Below are positions 36,907-45,031 of a stretch of 64,000 nt of DNA, in pieces. The DNA is from NORP309 sp964352735. Lineage in GTDB: Bacteria > Pseudomonadota > Gammaproteobacteria > Xanthomonadales > Marinicellaceae. The notes beneath the pieces are model-generated. The model was given only the letters and a program-made list of their open reading frames with translations. It had not been told where the DNA came from and did not search any database. The position numbers were made by a program, and so were the translations under genes. The stretch is taken from positions 1 through 64,000 of the forward strand of contig CAYGTC010000013.1 of NCBI GenBank assembly GCA_964352735.1, read 5' to 3'. Numbering within the stretch: the stretch's first letter is position 1; every line of letters begins with the position of its first letter.

Positions 36907-37338
36907 ATGAAAAATCAAAGAAAAATACAAAAGAACAAAAAACAAAAAGGTTTTAGCTTAATAGAAATTCTCGTTGTGATGGTCATCATGGCCACCATTA
37001 TGGGTATTGTTGCCAATAGTATTGGTAACAACAAAAAGAAAGCAAAACTTAAAGAAGCTGAGATTATGATTTCTAAATTAAAAATGTCTGTAGAAAGTTT
37101 TAACACAGATTTAGGCTATTACCCCAGAAGCTTGAATGCTTTGGTCGAAGACAATGGTGATGGCAATTGGTTGGGGCCATATGCTAAAAAGAAAGAACTG
37201 AAAGATCCATGGAATGAAGAATTCAACTACAGTAGCCCAGGTCAACAAGATGAAGAGTTCAGTATTGTTTCTTATGGAAATGATAAGGCGCCAGGCGGGA
37301 CTAAGTTTGATAAAGACATCAATAGCTGGGACATATAA
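36907..37338 (+). CDS. gspG: Major pseudopilin GspG
   Basis: The 143-residue pseudopilin has an N-terminal basic leader and prepilin cleavage site (QKG|FSLIEILVVMVIMATIMG), with the conserved E5 after cleavage. The globular part shows the GspG pattern YYPRSLNALVE...DPW...F..VSYGNDKAPGG, including the region that binds calcium in homologues. It builds the pseudopilus shaft. The prepilin peptidase (GspO) is not in this window. Confidence 0.95.
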   Translation: MKNQRKIQKNKKQKGFSLIEILVVMVIMATIMGIVANSIGNNKKKAKLKEAEIMISKLKMSVESFNTDLGYYPRSLNALVEDNGDGNWLGPYAKKKELKDPWNEEFNYSSPGQQDEEFSIVSYGNDKAPGGTKFDKDINSWDI

Positions 37339-37350
37339 AGCAGAATCAAC

Positions 37351-37809
37351 GTGCGCTTGAAAAATTCACAAAAAGGATTCAGCTTACTTGAAGTGTTAGT
37401 GGTCATGGTTTTTATTGCCGTGATTGCTGGATTCATTTCAAGTAGTATGACCAAAAGCCTGAAAAAAACTAAAATCAGGGCAGTGAGTAAAAATCTGGTT
37501 TCAGCACTTAGGTATACCAGAGGTCAGGCCATTGTTAAGCATGAACAAAAAACCATAAAGTTTAATGTCAAAGACAAAACTTATAAGGCGCCAAGAAAGA
37601 AAACTGTTCAGATTCCTGAAGAAATGGAGCTTTTTATTTACACTGTTGAGTCTGATATAGCCAATGAATCAGAAGGTTCGATTCGGTTTTTCTCAGATGG
37701 CAGTTCTACTGGTGGCTGGGCAAAACTGGTTTATGGTGAAAAAATCTGGAAAATCAATGTCAATTGGTTGACAGGCGAAATTACCATGGAAGAAGGGGCC
37801 AGTTCATGA
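37351..37809 (+). CDS. gspH: Minor pseudopilin GspH
   Basis: The 152-residue minor pseudopilin has a leader MRLKNSQKG|FSLLEVLVVMVFIAVIAGF with E5 present. The globular domain is beta-rich and fits GspH (FSDGSSTGGWAKLV...KINVNWLTGEI). The start is a GTG at 37351. No strong ribosome site is visible, but coupling to gspG 12 bp upstream is plausible. Its end overlaps gspI by ATGA. Confidence 0.88.
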   Translation: MRLKNSQKGFSLLEVLVVMVFIAVIAGFISSSMTKSLKKTKIRAVSKNLVSALRYTRGQAIVKHEQKTIKFNVKDKTYKAPRKKTVQIPEEMELFIYTVESDIANESEGSIRFFSDGSSTGGWAKLVYGEKIWKINVNWLTGEITMEEGASS

Positions 37810-38225
37810 ATATGATAAAACAGAAAGGGTTTACATTACTTGAAGTGTTGGTGGCATTTACCATGCTGGCAGTTACTTTTGCAACCGTGATGCAAATCAT
37901 AGCTGGTTCTGCTCGGAATACCGTGAAAGCGTCCCAAAACACCAAAATTGCGATGCTGACACAAAGTAAATTAGACGAACTTGGTTTGTTGGAAAAGTTG
38001 GAAGAAGGCAGTACGAGTGGTTATTTTGATGACAACACCAGTTGGCAAATGGAAGTGATTCCCTTTGATGTTCCTTATGAAGGTGATTTTAATCAAGAAT
38101 TTTCTGCGGTGGAATTAATGGAAGTTAGACTAATAGTAATTTCAGAGAAAGGTGGGCGTCAAAAAGTGACGGAATTCAATACTTTACGGGCGGTTACGCC
38201 CGACTTTAGCTCCTCAAGAAGATGA
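37806..38225 (+). CDS. gspI: Minor pseudopilin GspI
   Basis: The 139-residue minor pseudopilin has leader MNMIKQKG|FTLLEVLVAFTMLAVTFA. It carries a GspI-type globular domain with TQSKLDELG and a W-containing strand (DNTSWQMEV). The start at 37806 overlaps the gspH stop (ATGA) and has a GGGG-containing site upstream. Longer in-frame starts inside gspH are unlikely. It caps the pseudopilus tip with GspJ and GspK. It ends with ATGA into gspJ. Confidence 0.9.
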   Translation: MNMIKQKGFTLLEVLVAFTMLAVTFATVMQIIAGSARNTVKASQNTKIAMLTQSKLDELGLLEKLEEGSTSGYFDDNTSWQMEVIPFDVPYEGDFNQEFSAVELMEVRLIVISEKGGRQKVTEFNTLRAVTPDFSSSRR

Positions 38226-38926
38226 ACAGTTCTCAACGAAAATATCAATCAGGCTTTTCCTTGATGGAAATTATAGTCGCTATCACCCTACTATCGGTGA
38301 TCATGGCAATGATATATGGTGGTATTCATACCAGCCGAAAGATGGCAGCAAAAGGCACAGATAGAATTAATGCAACCAACGAAATTCGAATGGTTCAAGA
38401 ATTGATTCGTCGACAGATCTCACGAATATTGCCGATGGCATTTAAAGAGCAAGATGGAGAATTTGTTATATTTGAGGGAGATGAAGACCATATCATGTAT
38501 GTTTCACCAATGCCTGGGTATTTAGGAAATGGGGGCCCTCATGTACAATTAATTGAGATTGTTAATGAAAAAGGTGGTAAAATCCTGCAGTTTTCTCATT
38601 GGTTGCTAAATGACTCTCTTGATGGAGACTCCTTTGAAGACTCTGAACAAGAGCCAGTTGTGTTGTTACAAAACATTGATTTTGCTGAGTTCAGTTTTGT
38701 TAAATTGAATGAAGAAGGAGAAGTCGGAGACTGGGAAAGTGACTGGGAAGAGCCAGAAAATACACCATTGATGGTTAAGTTAGATATAGAAATGAATGAA
38801 GGTGCAATCATGACATGGCCAATGATGCAAGTTGCCTTAATGCTCGACTCAACAGCAACCAATAGACGTGTCAGTGACCACTTGCTATTGCAAGGCCAAG
38901 ACAGAAATGCGGGTGATGTGAGATGA
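38222..38926 (+). CDS. gspJ: Minor pseudopilin GspJ
   Basis: The 234-residue protein has leader MNSSQRKYQSG|FSLMEIIVAITLLSVIMAM and a GspJ-type body (MVQELIRRQISRILPM...PVVLLQNIDFAEFSF...W). ATGA overlaps join it to gspI upstream and gspK downstream. It belongs to the tip complex with GspI and GspK. Confidence 0.9.
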   Translation: MNSSQRKYQSGFSLMEIIVAITLLSVIMAMIYGGIHTSRKMAAKGTDRINATNEIRMVQELIRRQISRILPMAFKEQDGEFVIFEGDEDHIMYVSPMPGYLGNGGPHVQLIEIVNEKGGKILQFSHWLLNDSLDGDSFEDSEQEPVVLLQNIDFAEFSFVKLNEEGEVGDWESDWEEPENTPLMVKLDIEMNEGAIMTWPMMQVALMLDSTATNRRVSDHLLLQGQDRNAGDVR

Positions 38927-39804
38927 AAAAACAAAAAGGTGTGGCTTTAATTCTAGTATTGTGGGTAACAGTATTGTTAACCGTGATTGCAGGAAGTTTC
39001 TCTCTGTCTGCACGTGTTGAAGGGACACAGGCAAAAATGGTTTTTGATACCACTAAAGCACGATACTTAGCTGAAGCTGGTTTACACAGAGCTGTTTATG
39101 AATTGCGTAACCCAGATCCAGATGCCCGATGGGTAGCAGATGGCAGAACTTATTATATGGAATTTGCCGGTGCTAAGATTGAAATTTCAATCATTGATGA
39201 AACTGGGAAAATTGATATTAATTTAGCAAGTAATGAACTTTTAATTGGCTTGTTTGCCTCATTGGGCATGAGCGAAGAAGATGCCACCATGTTAACAGAA
39301 AGAGTAGTCGATTGGCGAGATAATGACAATGTTGCTGGCCTTAATGGGGCTGAAGATGAAGATTATGAAGCAGAAGGCTATAAATATGGCGCCAAAGACG
39401 CATTGTTTGATACAGTTCCGGAGTTACAACAAGTCATGGGCATTGATTATGAGATGTATAGACGACTAGAGCCAGCGATTACAGTGTATTCTGGCAGTCG
39501 GGATATCAATATTGCTTTTGCACCTCCTGAGGCACTTGTGGCACTAGATGGTGTGGAAAGTGAAGATGTTCAACAATTTGTTGAAGACAGAGAACAGGTT
39601 GAAGGCGTAGGAGCCGAAATGCCAACACTGCCTAATGGTCAAGTCAGTTCAGCTAGTGGTGGAGGCGTGTCATTTAGTATAAGAGCAAAAGCAACATTGG
39701 GTAATGGGCACTGGGCAGATTTAGATGCCACAATAAGATTGGGTGGTACGGTCAACGGCAGACCATTTAGGATTGTTCGCTGGCGAGACAATGAGCACAT
39801 TTAA
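38923..39804 (+). CDS. gspK: Minor pseudopilin GspK
   Basis: The 293-residue protein has leader MKKQKG|VALILVLWVTVLLTVIAGSF. The T rather than E region after cleavage is typical of GspK, which lacks glutamate 5. The large globular domain has the helical insert (TGKIDINLASNELLIGLFASLGM...DWRDNDN) followed by SAM-like repeats. It plugs the pseudopilus tip. It overlaps gspJ by 4 bases. Confidence 0.92.
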   Translation: MKKQKGVALILVLWVTVLLTVIAGSFSLSARVEGTQAKMVFDTTKARYLAEAGLHRAVYELRNPDPDARWVADGRTYYMEFAGAKIEISIIDETGKIDINLASNELLIGLFASLGMSEEDATMLTERVVDWRDNDNVAGLNGAEDEDYEAEGYKYGAKDALFDTVPELQQVMGIDYEMYRRLEPAITVYSGSRDINIAFAPPEALVALDGVESEDVQQFVEDREQVEGVGAEMPTLPNGQVSSASGGGVSFSIRAKATLGNGHWADLDATIRLGGTVNGRPFRIVRWRDNEHI

Positions 39805-39821
39805 GAAAATAAATTGAAATA

Positions 39822-40976
39822 ATGAATACGATAGAAAAAATACAAAATGATCTGAACCAATGGTATGAATCATCTTCGATCAGCCGATTCATGAGTTGGT
39901 GGAAGGCTGAGTTGAAAACTTTTGTGCCACAAAAGTATCAAGATTTATTATTTCCACAGCCTATAAGAATTTATTTGACTGAAGGTCAAGATAATGAAGT
40001 GAGTGTATGGAGTAATGATACTGGTTCATTCACAATGCAAAATGATACTGCAACAGATAATGTTGAAAAAGAACAATGGTGGCATAAAGTACAATACATT
40101 ATAAATAACGCAGATGGAAGGCAAGTCCTAATTGGTTACTTGCTGCCCGATAACGAGGCGTTGGTTAGAAAGATTGCACTACCACAGGCAGCTAGAGAAA
40201 ACTTAGACGAAGTAATAGGCTTTGAACTGGATAAATACGTACCTTTCAATGCTGATCAAGTTCAGTTGAGTTACAAAATTGACAAAAATAGCCTCAACAA
40301 GGAGAAAATCCTTCTGGATTTAGCCGTAATTCCTAAAGAACAAATCACAGATGTGTTAAATATTTGTAGTGAAACCTCAGTGCATATAGATGAGATAGAT
40401 GTTAATTTATCTGAATTTGGTGAGAAACCACAAGCTTTGGGGGTCAATCTGTTACCAGCAGAAAAACGCAAGTCTCGTAATTATTTTAATGTGAAACTCA
40501 ATGTGGTTCTAAGTGTGCTCTTAATAGGAATGATATATTTTGTGATGCACACATCTTTAAATAACAAACAAGATAAGATTGACAGATTGACAGAAATTAA
40601 TGCAGAGTTACAGAAGCAAGCCAGAACAGCCAAGTTGCTAAGAAAAGAACTGAAAGATGTTATCGTTTCAAGTAAGTTTCTTAAAAATAAAAAAAATACC
40701 AATGCGCCGTTGGTTTTGATACTTTCTGATGTGACCACTCGTTTGCCAGACCATACTTATATTACACGATTAAAAGTTGATCAAGAAAGCTTTGAATTGA
40801 CAGGTAATTCAGGAAATGCCAATTACCTTGTGCCAGCCTTAGATGAATCAAGTAATCTTTTTCTTCCTGAGATTATTGGTGGGGTGAGAAAGGATCCTAG
40901 AACCAATAAAGAAAAATTTACCATAAGAGCAGCACTGCAAGAACCGCAAGAAGAGGTTGAAGATGGAAATTCCTAA
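39822..40976 (+). CDS. gspL: Type II secretion platform protein GspL
   Basis: The 384-residue protein is PilM/GspL-like. It has an N-terminal cytoplasmic actin-like domain (about 40-215, with LDEVIGFELDKYVPFNADQVQLSY), one membrane helix (about 228-245) and a periplasmic ferredoxin-like domain preceded by a coiled coil. The PilN-like C-terminus (VTTRLPDHTYITRLKVDQESFELTGNS) suggests a joint PilM/PilN-type design as in Xps L. It links GspE to the membrane platform. It overlaps gspM by 14 bp. Confidence 0.88.
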   Translation: MNTIEKIQNDLNQWYESSSISRFMSWWKAELKTFVPQKYQDLLFPQPIRIYLTEGQDNEVSVWSNDTGSFTMQNDTATDNVEKEQWWHKVQYIINNADGRQVLIGYLLPDNEALVRKIALPQAARENLDEVIGFELDKYVPFNADQVQLSYKIDKNSLNKEKILLDLAVIPKEQITDVLNICSETSVHIDEIDVNLSEFGEKPQALGVNLLPAEKRKSRNYFNVKLNVVLSVLLIGMIYFVMHTSLNNKQDKIDRLTEINAELQKQARTAKLLRKELKDVIVSSKFLKNKKNTNAPLVLILSDVTTRLPDHTYITRLKVDQESFELTGNSGNANYLVPALDESSNLFLPEIIGGVRKDPRTNKEKFTIRAALQEPQEEVEDGNS

Positions 40977-41583
40977 TAAAAATGAAATGAGCCGATGGTA
41001 TGCGCTTATGGTATTGATGGTTTTCTTGTTTTTGATTTATTTCATGTTTTTCCAAGGTTTTGTCAATAAACATGCTTTGTTGAATGAAGAAATTGTTGAT
41101 TTAGAACAAAATAGACAAGAACATACGGAATTATCAGAAATGATTCCTGAATTACAATCTCGAATCGAATTGGTTAAAGAGAAAGTTGGTGATAATACCA
41201 GTTTTCTTACAGCGGACTCCTATAACCTGGGTACCGCAGAACTGACCCGTATACTGAAGAGAATTGTTGCTGATAATACCGCAGAAACAACAGAGTGCCA
41301 AACGGTCAGTAATACACCGAGTAAAGACAGAGACCCTGACCAGTTTGAAAAAATAATACTGCAAGTAAGAATGCGTTGTCAATATGAAAAGATGATTGAT
41401 GTCATGCTGGATGTTGAAAACCATGTGCCATTTCTTTTTATTGATAACATACAACTCGAACAAAGAGTGGTTGGAAGTTCAAGAAGAAATGTCAAAAAAA
41501 CACATCCCGTTTTAGAAGTTAAGTTTGATTTATATGCTTATATGAATAAGCCAATCAAGGTGAAAAACGATGATAAAAAATAA
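40963..41583 (+). CDS. gspM: Type II secretion platform protein GspM
   Basis: The ~206-residue protein has a short cytoplasmic start, one helix (about 12-32, ALMVLMVFLFLIYFMFFQGF), a coiled coil and a periplasmic ferredoxin-like domain. The start at 40963 follows AGAGG at 6 bases. A TTG two codons earlier is less likely. It partners GspL in the platform. It overlaps gspL (upstream) and the N-like gene (downstream) by 14 bp each. Confidence 0.88.
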   Translation: MEIPNKNEMSRWYALMVLMVFLFLIYFMFFQGFVNKHALLNEEIVDLEQNRQEHTELSEMIPELQSRIELVKEKVGDNTSFLTADSYNLGTAELTRILKRIVADNTAETTECQTVSNTPSKDRDPDQFEKIILQVRMRCQYEKMIDVMLDVENHVPFLFIDNIQLEQRVVGSSRRNVKKTHPVLEVKFDLYAYMNKPIKVKNDDKK

Positions 41584-42271
41584 TTTATTGGGGCAAATCC
41601 TCATTGCTTTATTGGTATTGTTTTTATTGATAGGCAGTTTGCAAATGTTTGGTGTCGGCCAAGGCCTAAAAAACGTGGAAATTGATGAAGAAAATCAAAT
41701 GAATATCCCTGCGTTACCAACCCTTACGGAAACCGAAGGACAAGATGCATCGCAAAACAGTAAGCAGTTGGTGAGTAACATCACAACAAGACCAATATTC
41801 AGTGATACAAGGTTGCCTTTTGTACCAGAGCCTGAAGATGAACCTATTGAAGGGAATGTTGAACCAGAAGCCGTTGAGATTACTTCATTAAGCGCGCAAT
41901 TAACCGGAGTAGTCATCACTCCTGAACAAAGTTATGCCATGATTTTAGATAATCTCACTAATGAGCGTGAGACCTATAAAATTGGAATGCCTTTGCAAGG
42001 TGAACAAGGTGGCTGGACATTAACTGAAATTCATCAACGGAAAGTCGTATTTATTTCAGACGATGAAAAGTCTGAAGAATTAGAATTGGCTGTATACAGC
42101 GAGAGCTTAAAAGCCGGTGGCGCTAAAGCTAAGAGTAATAACCCTGCTAAAAGTTCAGGGCAACCTGAACGGCTGAGTCGAAAAGATAAGAAAAAGAACG
42201 CGGATGATATCCGTAAAAAAATAGCAGAAAGACGTGCTCAAATGCGTGCTGAAGCAGCTGAGAAGAAATAG
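41570..42271 (+). CDS. Type II secretion GspC/GspN-like protein (XpsN position)
   Basis: The 233-residue protein has one N-terminal membrane helix (about 8-28), a Pro/Glu-rich linker and a domain at about 100-165 (SLSAQLTGVVITPEQSYAMILDNLTNERETYKIGMPLQ...GGWTLTEIHQRKVVFI). This matches the homology region (HR) of GspC. It occupies the slot of XpsN between M and D. It would bridge the platform to the secretin. The C-terminal tail is Lys/Arg/Glu-rich, with no PDZ or coiled-coil domain of classical GspC. No separate gspC is present in the window. Confidence 0.75.
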   Translation: MIKNNLLGQILIALLVLFLLIGSLQMFGVGQGLKNVEIDEENQMNIPALPTLTETEGQDASQNSKQLVSNITTRPIFSDTRLPFVPEPEDEPIEGNVEPEAVEITSLSAQLTGVVITPEQSYAMILDNLTNERETYKIGMPLQGEQGGWTLTEIHQRKVVFISDDEKSEELELAVYSESLKAGGAKAKSNNPAKSSGQPERLSRKDKKKNADDIRKKIAERRAQMRAEAAEKK

Positions 42272-42282
42272 GAGATATGTGA

Positions 42283-44496
42283 GTGATTAAAAGCTTAGTT
42301 ACCATCGTTATAACCATTGGGTTGATGTCGTGTGCATCAACGCAATTGGATTTATCTAAAGAGTTAGATGGTCATGATTACCTTGAAGGGCTTGATAATA
42401 ATAAATACTCTGGTGCAATTTTTGGTGACAAGAATACCACAGAAAAACCAGTCAAACGGGAACAGTTCGAATTTTATCCTGGGACAGGGGAGTTTTTTAA
42501 TTTAGAGGCGGCAAAAGTCAATAAACCTGCAGTCAGTGAGGAAGGTGAAATAACCCTCAATTTTGAAGGGGATCCATTACAAGGTGTCATCAATTTGTTG
42601 TTAGGCGAAGTGTTGAAAGAAAACTATGTGATTGCTCCAGGTATTGCTGGCTCTGTTACTTTTGCAACAGTCAAACCAATCAATAAAAATCAAGTATTAC
42701 CCATATTAGAGATGTTGTTGAGTTGGAACGGGGCTGCTCTTGTACTCATTGAAGACCGTTATCACATCATGCCAAGTGCGCAAGCTGTTAAAGGTAATTT
42801 AACGCCTGAGTTTGGTAAAATTGATGCAAGAACAGGTTATACCGTTATGGTGGTTCCATTAGAATACATAGCACCAACAGAAATGGAAAAGGTTTTGCAA
42901 CCTTACGCAAAAGAAGGCGCTATAGTTAAAGTCGATAATGCGCGCAATTTAATTTTTCTTGCTGGTACTAAAAGAGAGCTTTCTACATATATGGACACCA
43001 TCAGTATTTTTGATGTTGACTGGCTTGAAGGCATGTCAACTGGTGTTTTTACGTTAGAAAAAGTTGAAGCAGCCACAGTTGTAGGGGAATTGGAGGCCAT
43101 ATTTGGCGAAGGCGCAGAAAATCCGCTTGCTGGTATGTTTCGATTCATGCCGCTTGAAAGGCTCAATGCCATTATGGTCATTACACCACAAAAAAAATAC
43201 TTAAATAAAGCCAAAGAGTGGATCATGCGTTTAGATCGAGCTGATTCTGAAACTTCAATTAACCTTTATGTATATAATGTCAAAAATATTAAAGCCGACG
43301 ATTTAGCAGGCTATCTTAATGATGTATTCGGTGGCGGCGGTAGTTCCAGTAGTACAAGAAGGCAAAATTCAGGTTCAGTTGCACCTGGTGCAACAGGTCG
43401 CGAAATAGGTTCAACAGGCAGTGCATCAAGTAATATTACAAATGCCAGAAGCAGTAATAATAGAAATCAAAATAGAGGCCCAAATACTGAAGGCATCAGT
43501 ATCACACCAATTGAAGAAAACAATCAATTATTGATCAATGCCAATGCTCAGCAATATGAGTCTATAATGGCGGCAGTCAATAGGTTGGATATAGAGCCAT
43601 TGCAGGTCTTAATTGAAGCCAAAATCATAGAGGTCTCATTAAATGAGGAAACAAGGTTTGGTGTTCAATGGGCTTTTGGCGATGCACGAGGAGAAACTGA
43701 CAGCGATGGTGGAGAAACGACGAACCCTCAAGGTGCAAGACCAAATAATAGAGGTAATAATTTTGGCGGATTCAGGGATACGCAATCGGCATTTTTAGGT
43801 GGTGTAAGTGAAGGTAGGCCAAACAGCTTGAGTTATGTATTGACAGGTGTTGATGTCACTACTGCAATATCAGCCTTAGACTCAGATGGAAATGTAACCG
43901 TATTGTCAACGCCTTCATTATTGGTGCTTAATAATAAAGAAGCCACAATAAATGTCGGTAACGAAATCCCTGTTGTGACCAATAGTTTTAGTGGTATTGG
44001 TAATGGTAATGGAGGAAATATTGGTAGTAATTCGGTCAGTTTTAGACAAACGGGTATTACACTTGAAGTCAAGCCTCGTATCAATCCAGGCGGCTTGGTT
44101 TATTTGGAAATCAATCAGCAGGTCAGTACCCCCGGAGAGCCTGAAGCCATTTCGCAAAATAGACCCATTCAAAATCGTGAAATTAATACAGAAATTGCGA
44201 TTCAAAGTGGACAAACAATTGTTATGGGTGGTTTGATCGAAGAAAACAGAACTAAAGGTTACTCAGGTGTTCCAGTGCTCGGAAGGATTCCTTTGTTGGG
44301 CAACTTGTTCAGTAATAGAAGTAATCAGGTTGAAAGAACAGAATTGTTGGTGCTTATTACCCCTACTGTGATCCAAAATCCAGAGCAGGCAAAACAGCTA
44401 ACTAAAGAGTACGCAAACCAGTTCAAAGGGTTGAAACCATTCAGTAAAAAGAATAATGACAAAGAAGAAGAGTTAGAGAGTAATGAAGATGAATAA
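42283..44496 (+). CDS. gspD: Type II secretion outer-membrane secretin GspD
   Basis: The 737-residue secretin forms the outer-membrane channel. It has N0-N3 domains (about 75-470), the secretin core (about 480-705, with VPVLGRIPLLGNLFSNR) and a C-terminal acidic tail. The start is GTG with GGAG 8 bases upstream. A lipobox (GLMSC, Cys17) makes it a lipoprotein, so it may reach the outer membrane without a separate pilotin. The N3 domain has a long Ser/Asn/Gly-rich insert (about 350-405). Confidence 0.95.
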   Translation: MIKSLVTIVITIGLMSCASTQLDLSKELDGHDYLEGLDNNKYSGAIFGDKNTTEKPVKREQFEFYPGTGEFFNLEAAKVNKPAVSEEGEITLNFEGDPLQGVINLLLGEVLKENYVIAPGIAGSVTFATVKPINKNQVLPILEMLLSWNGAALVLIEDRYHIMPSAQAVKGNLTPEFGKIDARTGYTVMVVPLEYIAPTEMEKVLQPYAKEGAIVKVDNARNLIFLAGTKRELSTYMDTISIFDVDWLEGMSTGVFTLEKVEAATVVGELEAIFGEGAENPLAGMFRFMPLERLNAIMVITPQKKYLNKAKEWIMRLDRADSETSINLYVYNVKNIKADDLAGYLNDVFGGGGSSSSTRRQNSGSVAPGATGREIGSTGSASSNITNARSSNNRNQNRGPNTEGISITPIEENNQLLINANAQQYESIMAAVNRLDIEPLQVLIEAKIIEVSLNEETRFGVQWAFGDARGETDSDGGETTNPQGARPNNRGNNFGGFRDTQSAFLGGVSEGRPNSLSYVLTGVDVTTAISALDSDGNVTVLSTPSLLVLNNKEATINVGNEIPVVTNSFSGIGNGNGGNIGSNSVSFRQTGITLEVKPRINPGGLVYLEINQQVSTPGEPEAISQNRPIQNREINTEIAIQSGQTIVMGGLIEENRTKGYSGVPVLGRIPLLGNLFSNRSNQVERTELLVLITPTVIQNPEQAKQLTKEYANQFKGLKPFSKKNNDKEEELESNEDE

Positions 44497-44911
44497 GTAT
44501 AGTAAGCTGGTTATTTTAATTGTGTCAAGTATGTTGATGACAGCATGTATTGATCAAGAAAAAAATAAATTGGATAATCGAGCACAACAATTTTGGGACT
44601 ATAAAATCAATAAAGAATTTAAAGAAGCCTATGAGTATTTAAGCCCGGGATGGAGAAAAACAGATACCTTAGAAGCCTTTAAACAAAGAATGCTTATCAG
44701 TAAAGCCAACTGGAAAGAAGCAAAAATGGTAAAAAAAGAGTGTTCGCAACCTGATTTATGTGTAGTGACCATGTCCATAAAATATGAATATAAATTTCAT
44801 ACATCTGGAAGTCAAAAAATGCAAATTGAAAGTGCAGTAAAAGAAACATGGATTTTAAAAGATAAAATATGGTTCCATTTACCGTTACAGAAAAAAATGG
44901 GTCAAAAATAA
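44483..44911 (+). CDS. Small lipoprotein downstream of gspD
   Basis: The 142-residue protein has a lipobox (LMTAC, Cys22) after a hydrophobic segment. The mature part is hydrophilic and rich in lysine and glutamate. It contains an NTF2-like-looking pattern (FKEAYEYLSPGWRKTDTLEAFKQRM), but I do not recognise a family. Its ATG overlaps the end of gspD, so it is co-transcribed. An envelope accessory role of the T2SS (perhaps pilotin-like) is a guess from position only. Confidence 0.65.
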   Translation: MKMNKYSKLVILIVSSMLMTACIDQEKNKLDNRAQQFWDYKINKEFKEAYEYLSPGWRKTDTLEAFKQRMLISKANWKEAKMVKKECSQPDLCVVTMSIKYEYKFHTSGSQKMQIESAVKETWILKDKIWFHLPLQKKMGQK

Positions 44912-44918
44912 TATTTAC

Positions 44919-44947
44919 TTGCGATTTAAAATAAAATATCGTAATAT
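44919..44947 (+). promoter_or_regulatory. Promoter for the 497-residue secreted protein
   Basis: TTGCGA (44919-44924) and TAATAT (44942-44947) are 17 bp apart. A second -10-like TATAAT sits at 44957-44962. A leader of about 75 bases follows, ending in a strong ribosome site (TAGGAG, 45018-45023) before the ATG at 45032. Confidence 0.45.
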
Positions 44948-45031
44948 GCTATCAGCTATAATATAAATATCTTCATGCATGGTGCCTGAGGAGAAAATAT
45001 AGCCCTGTATTTATTTTAGGAGTTCTAAAAA

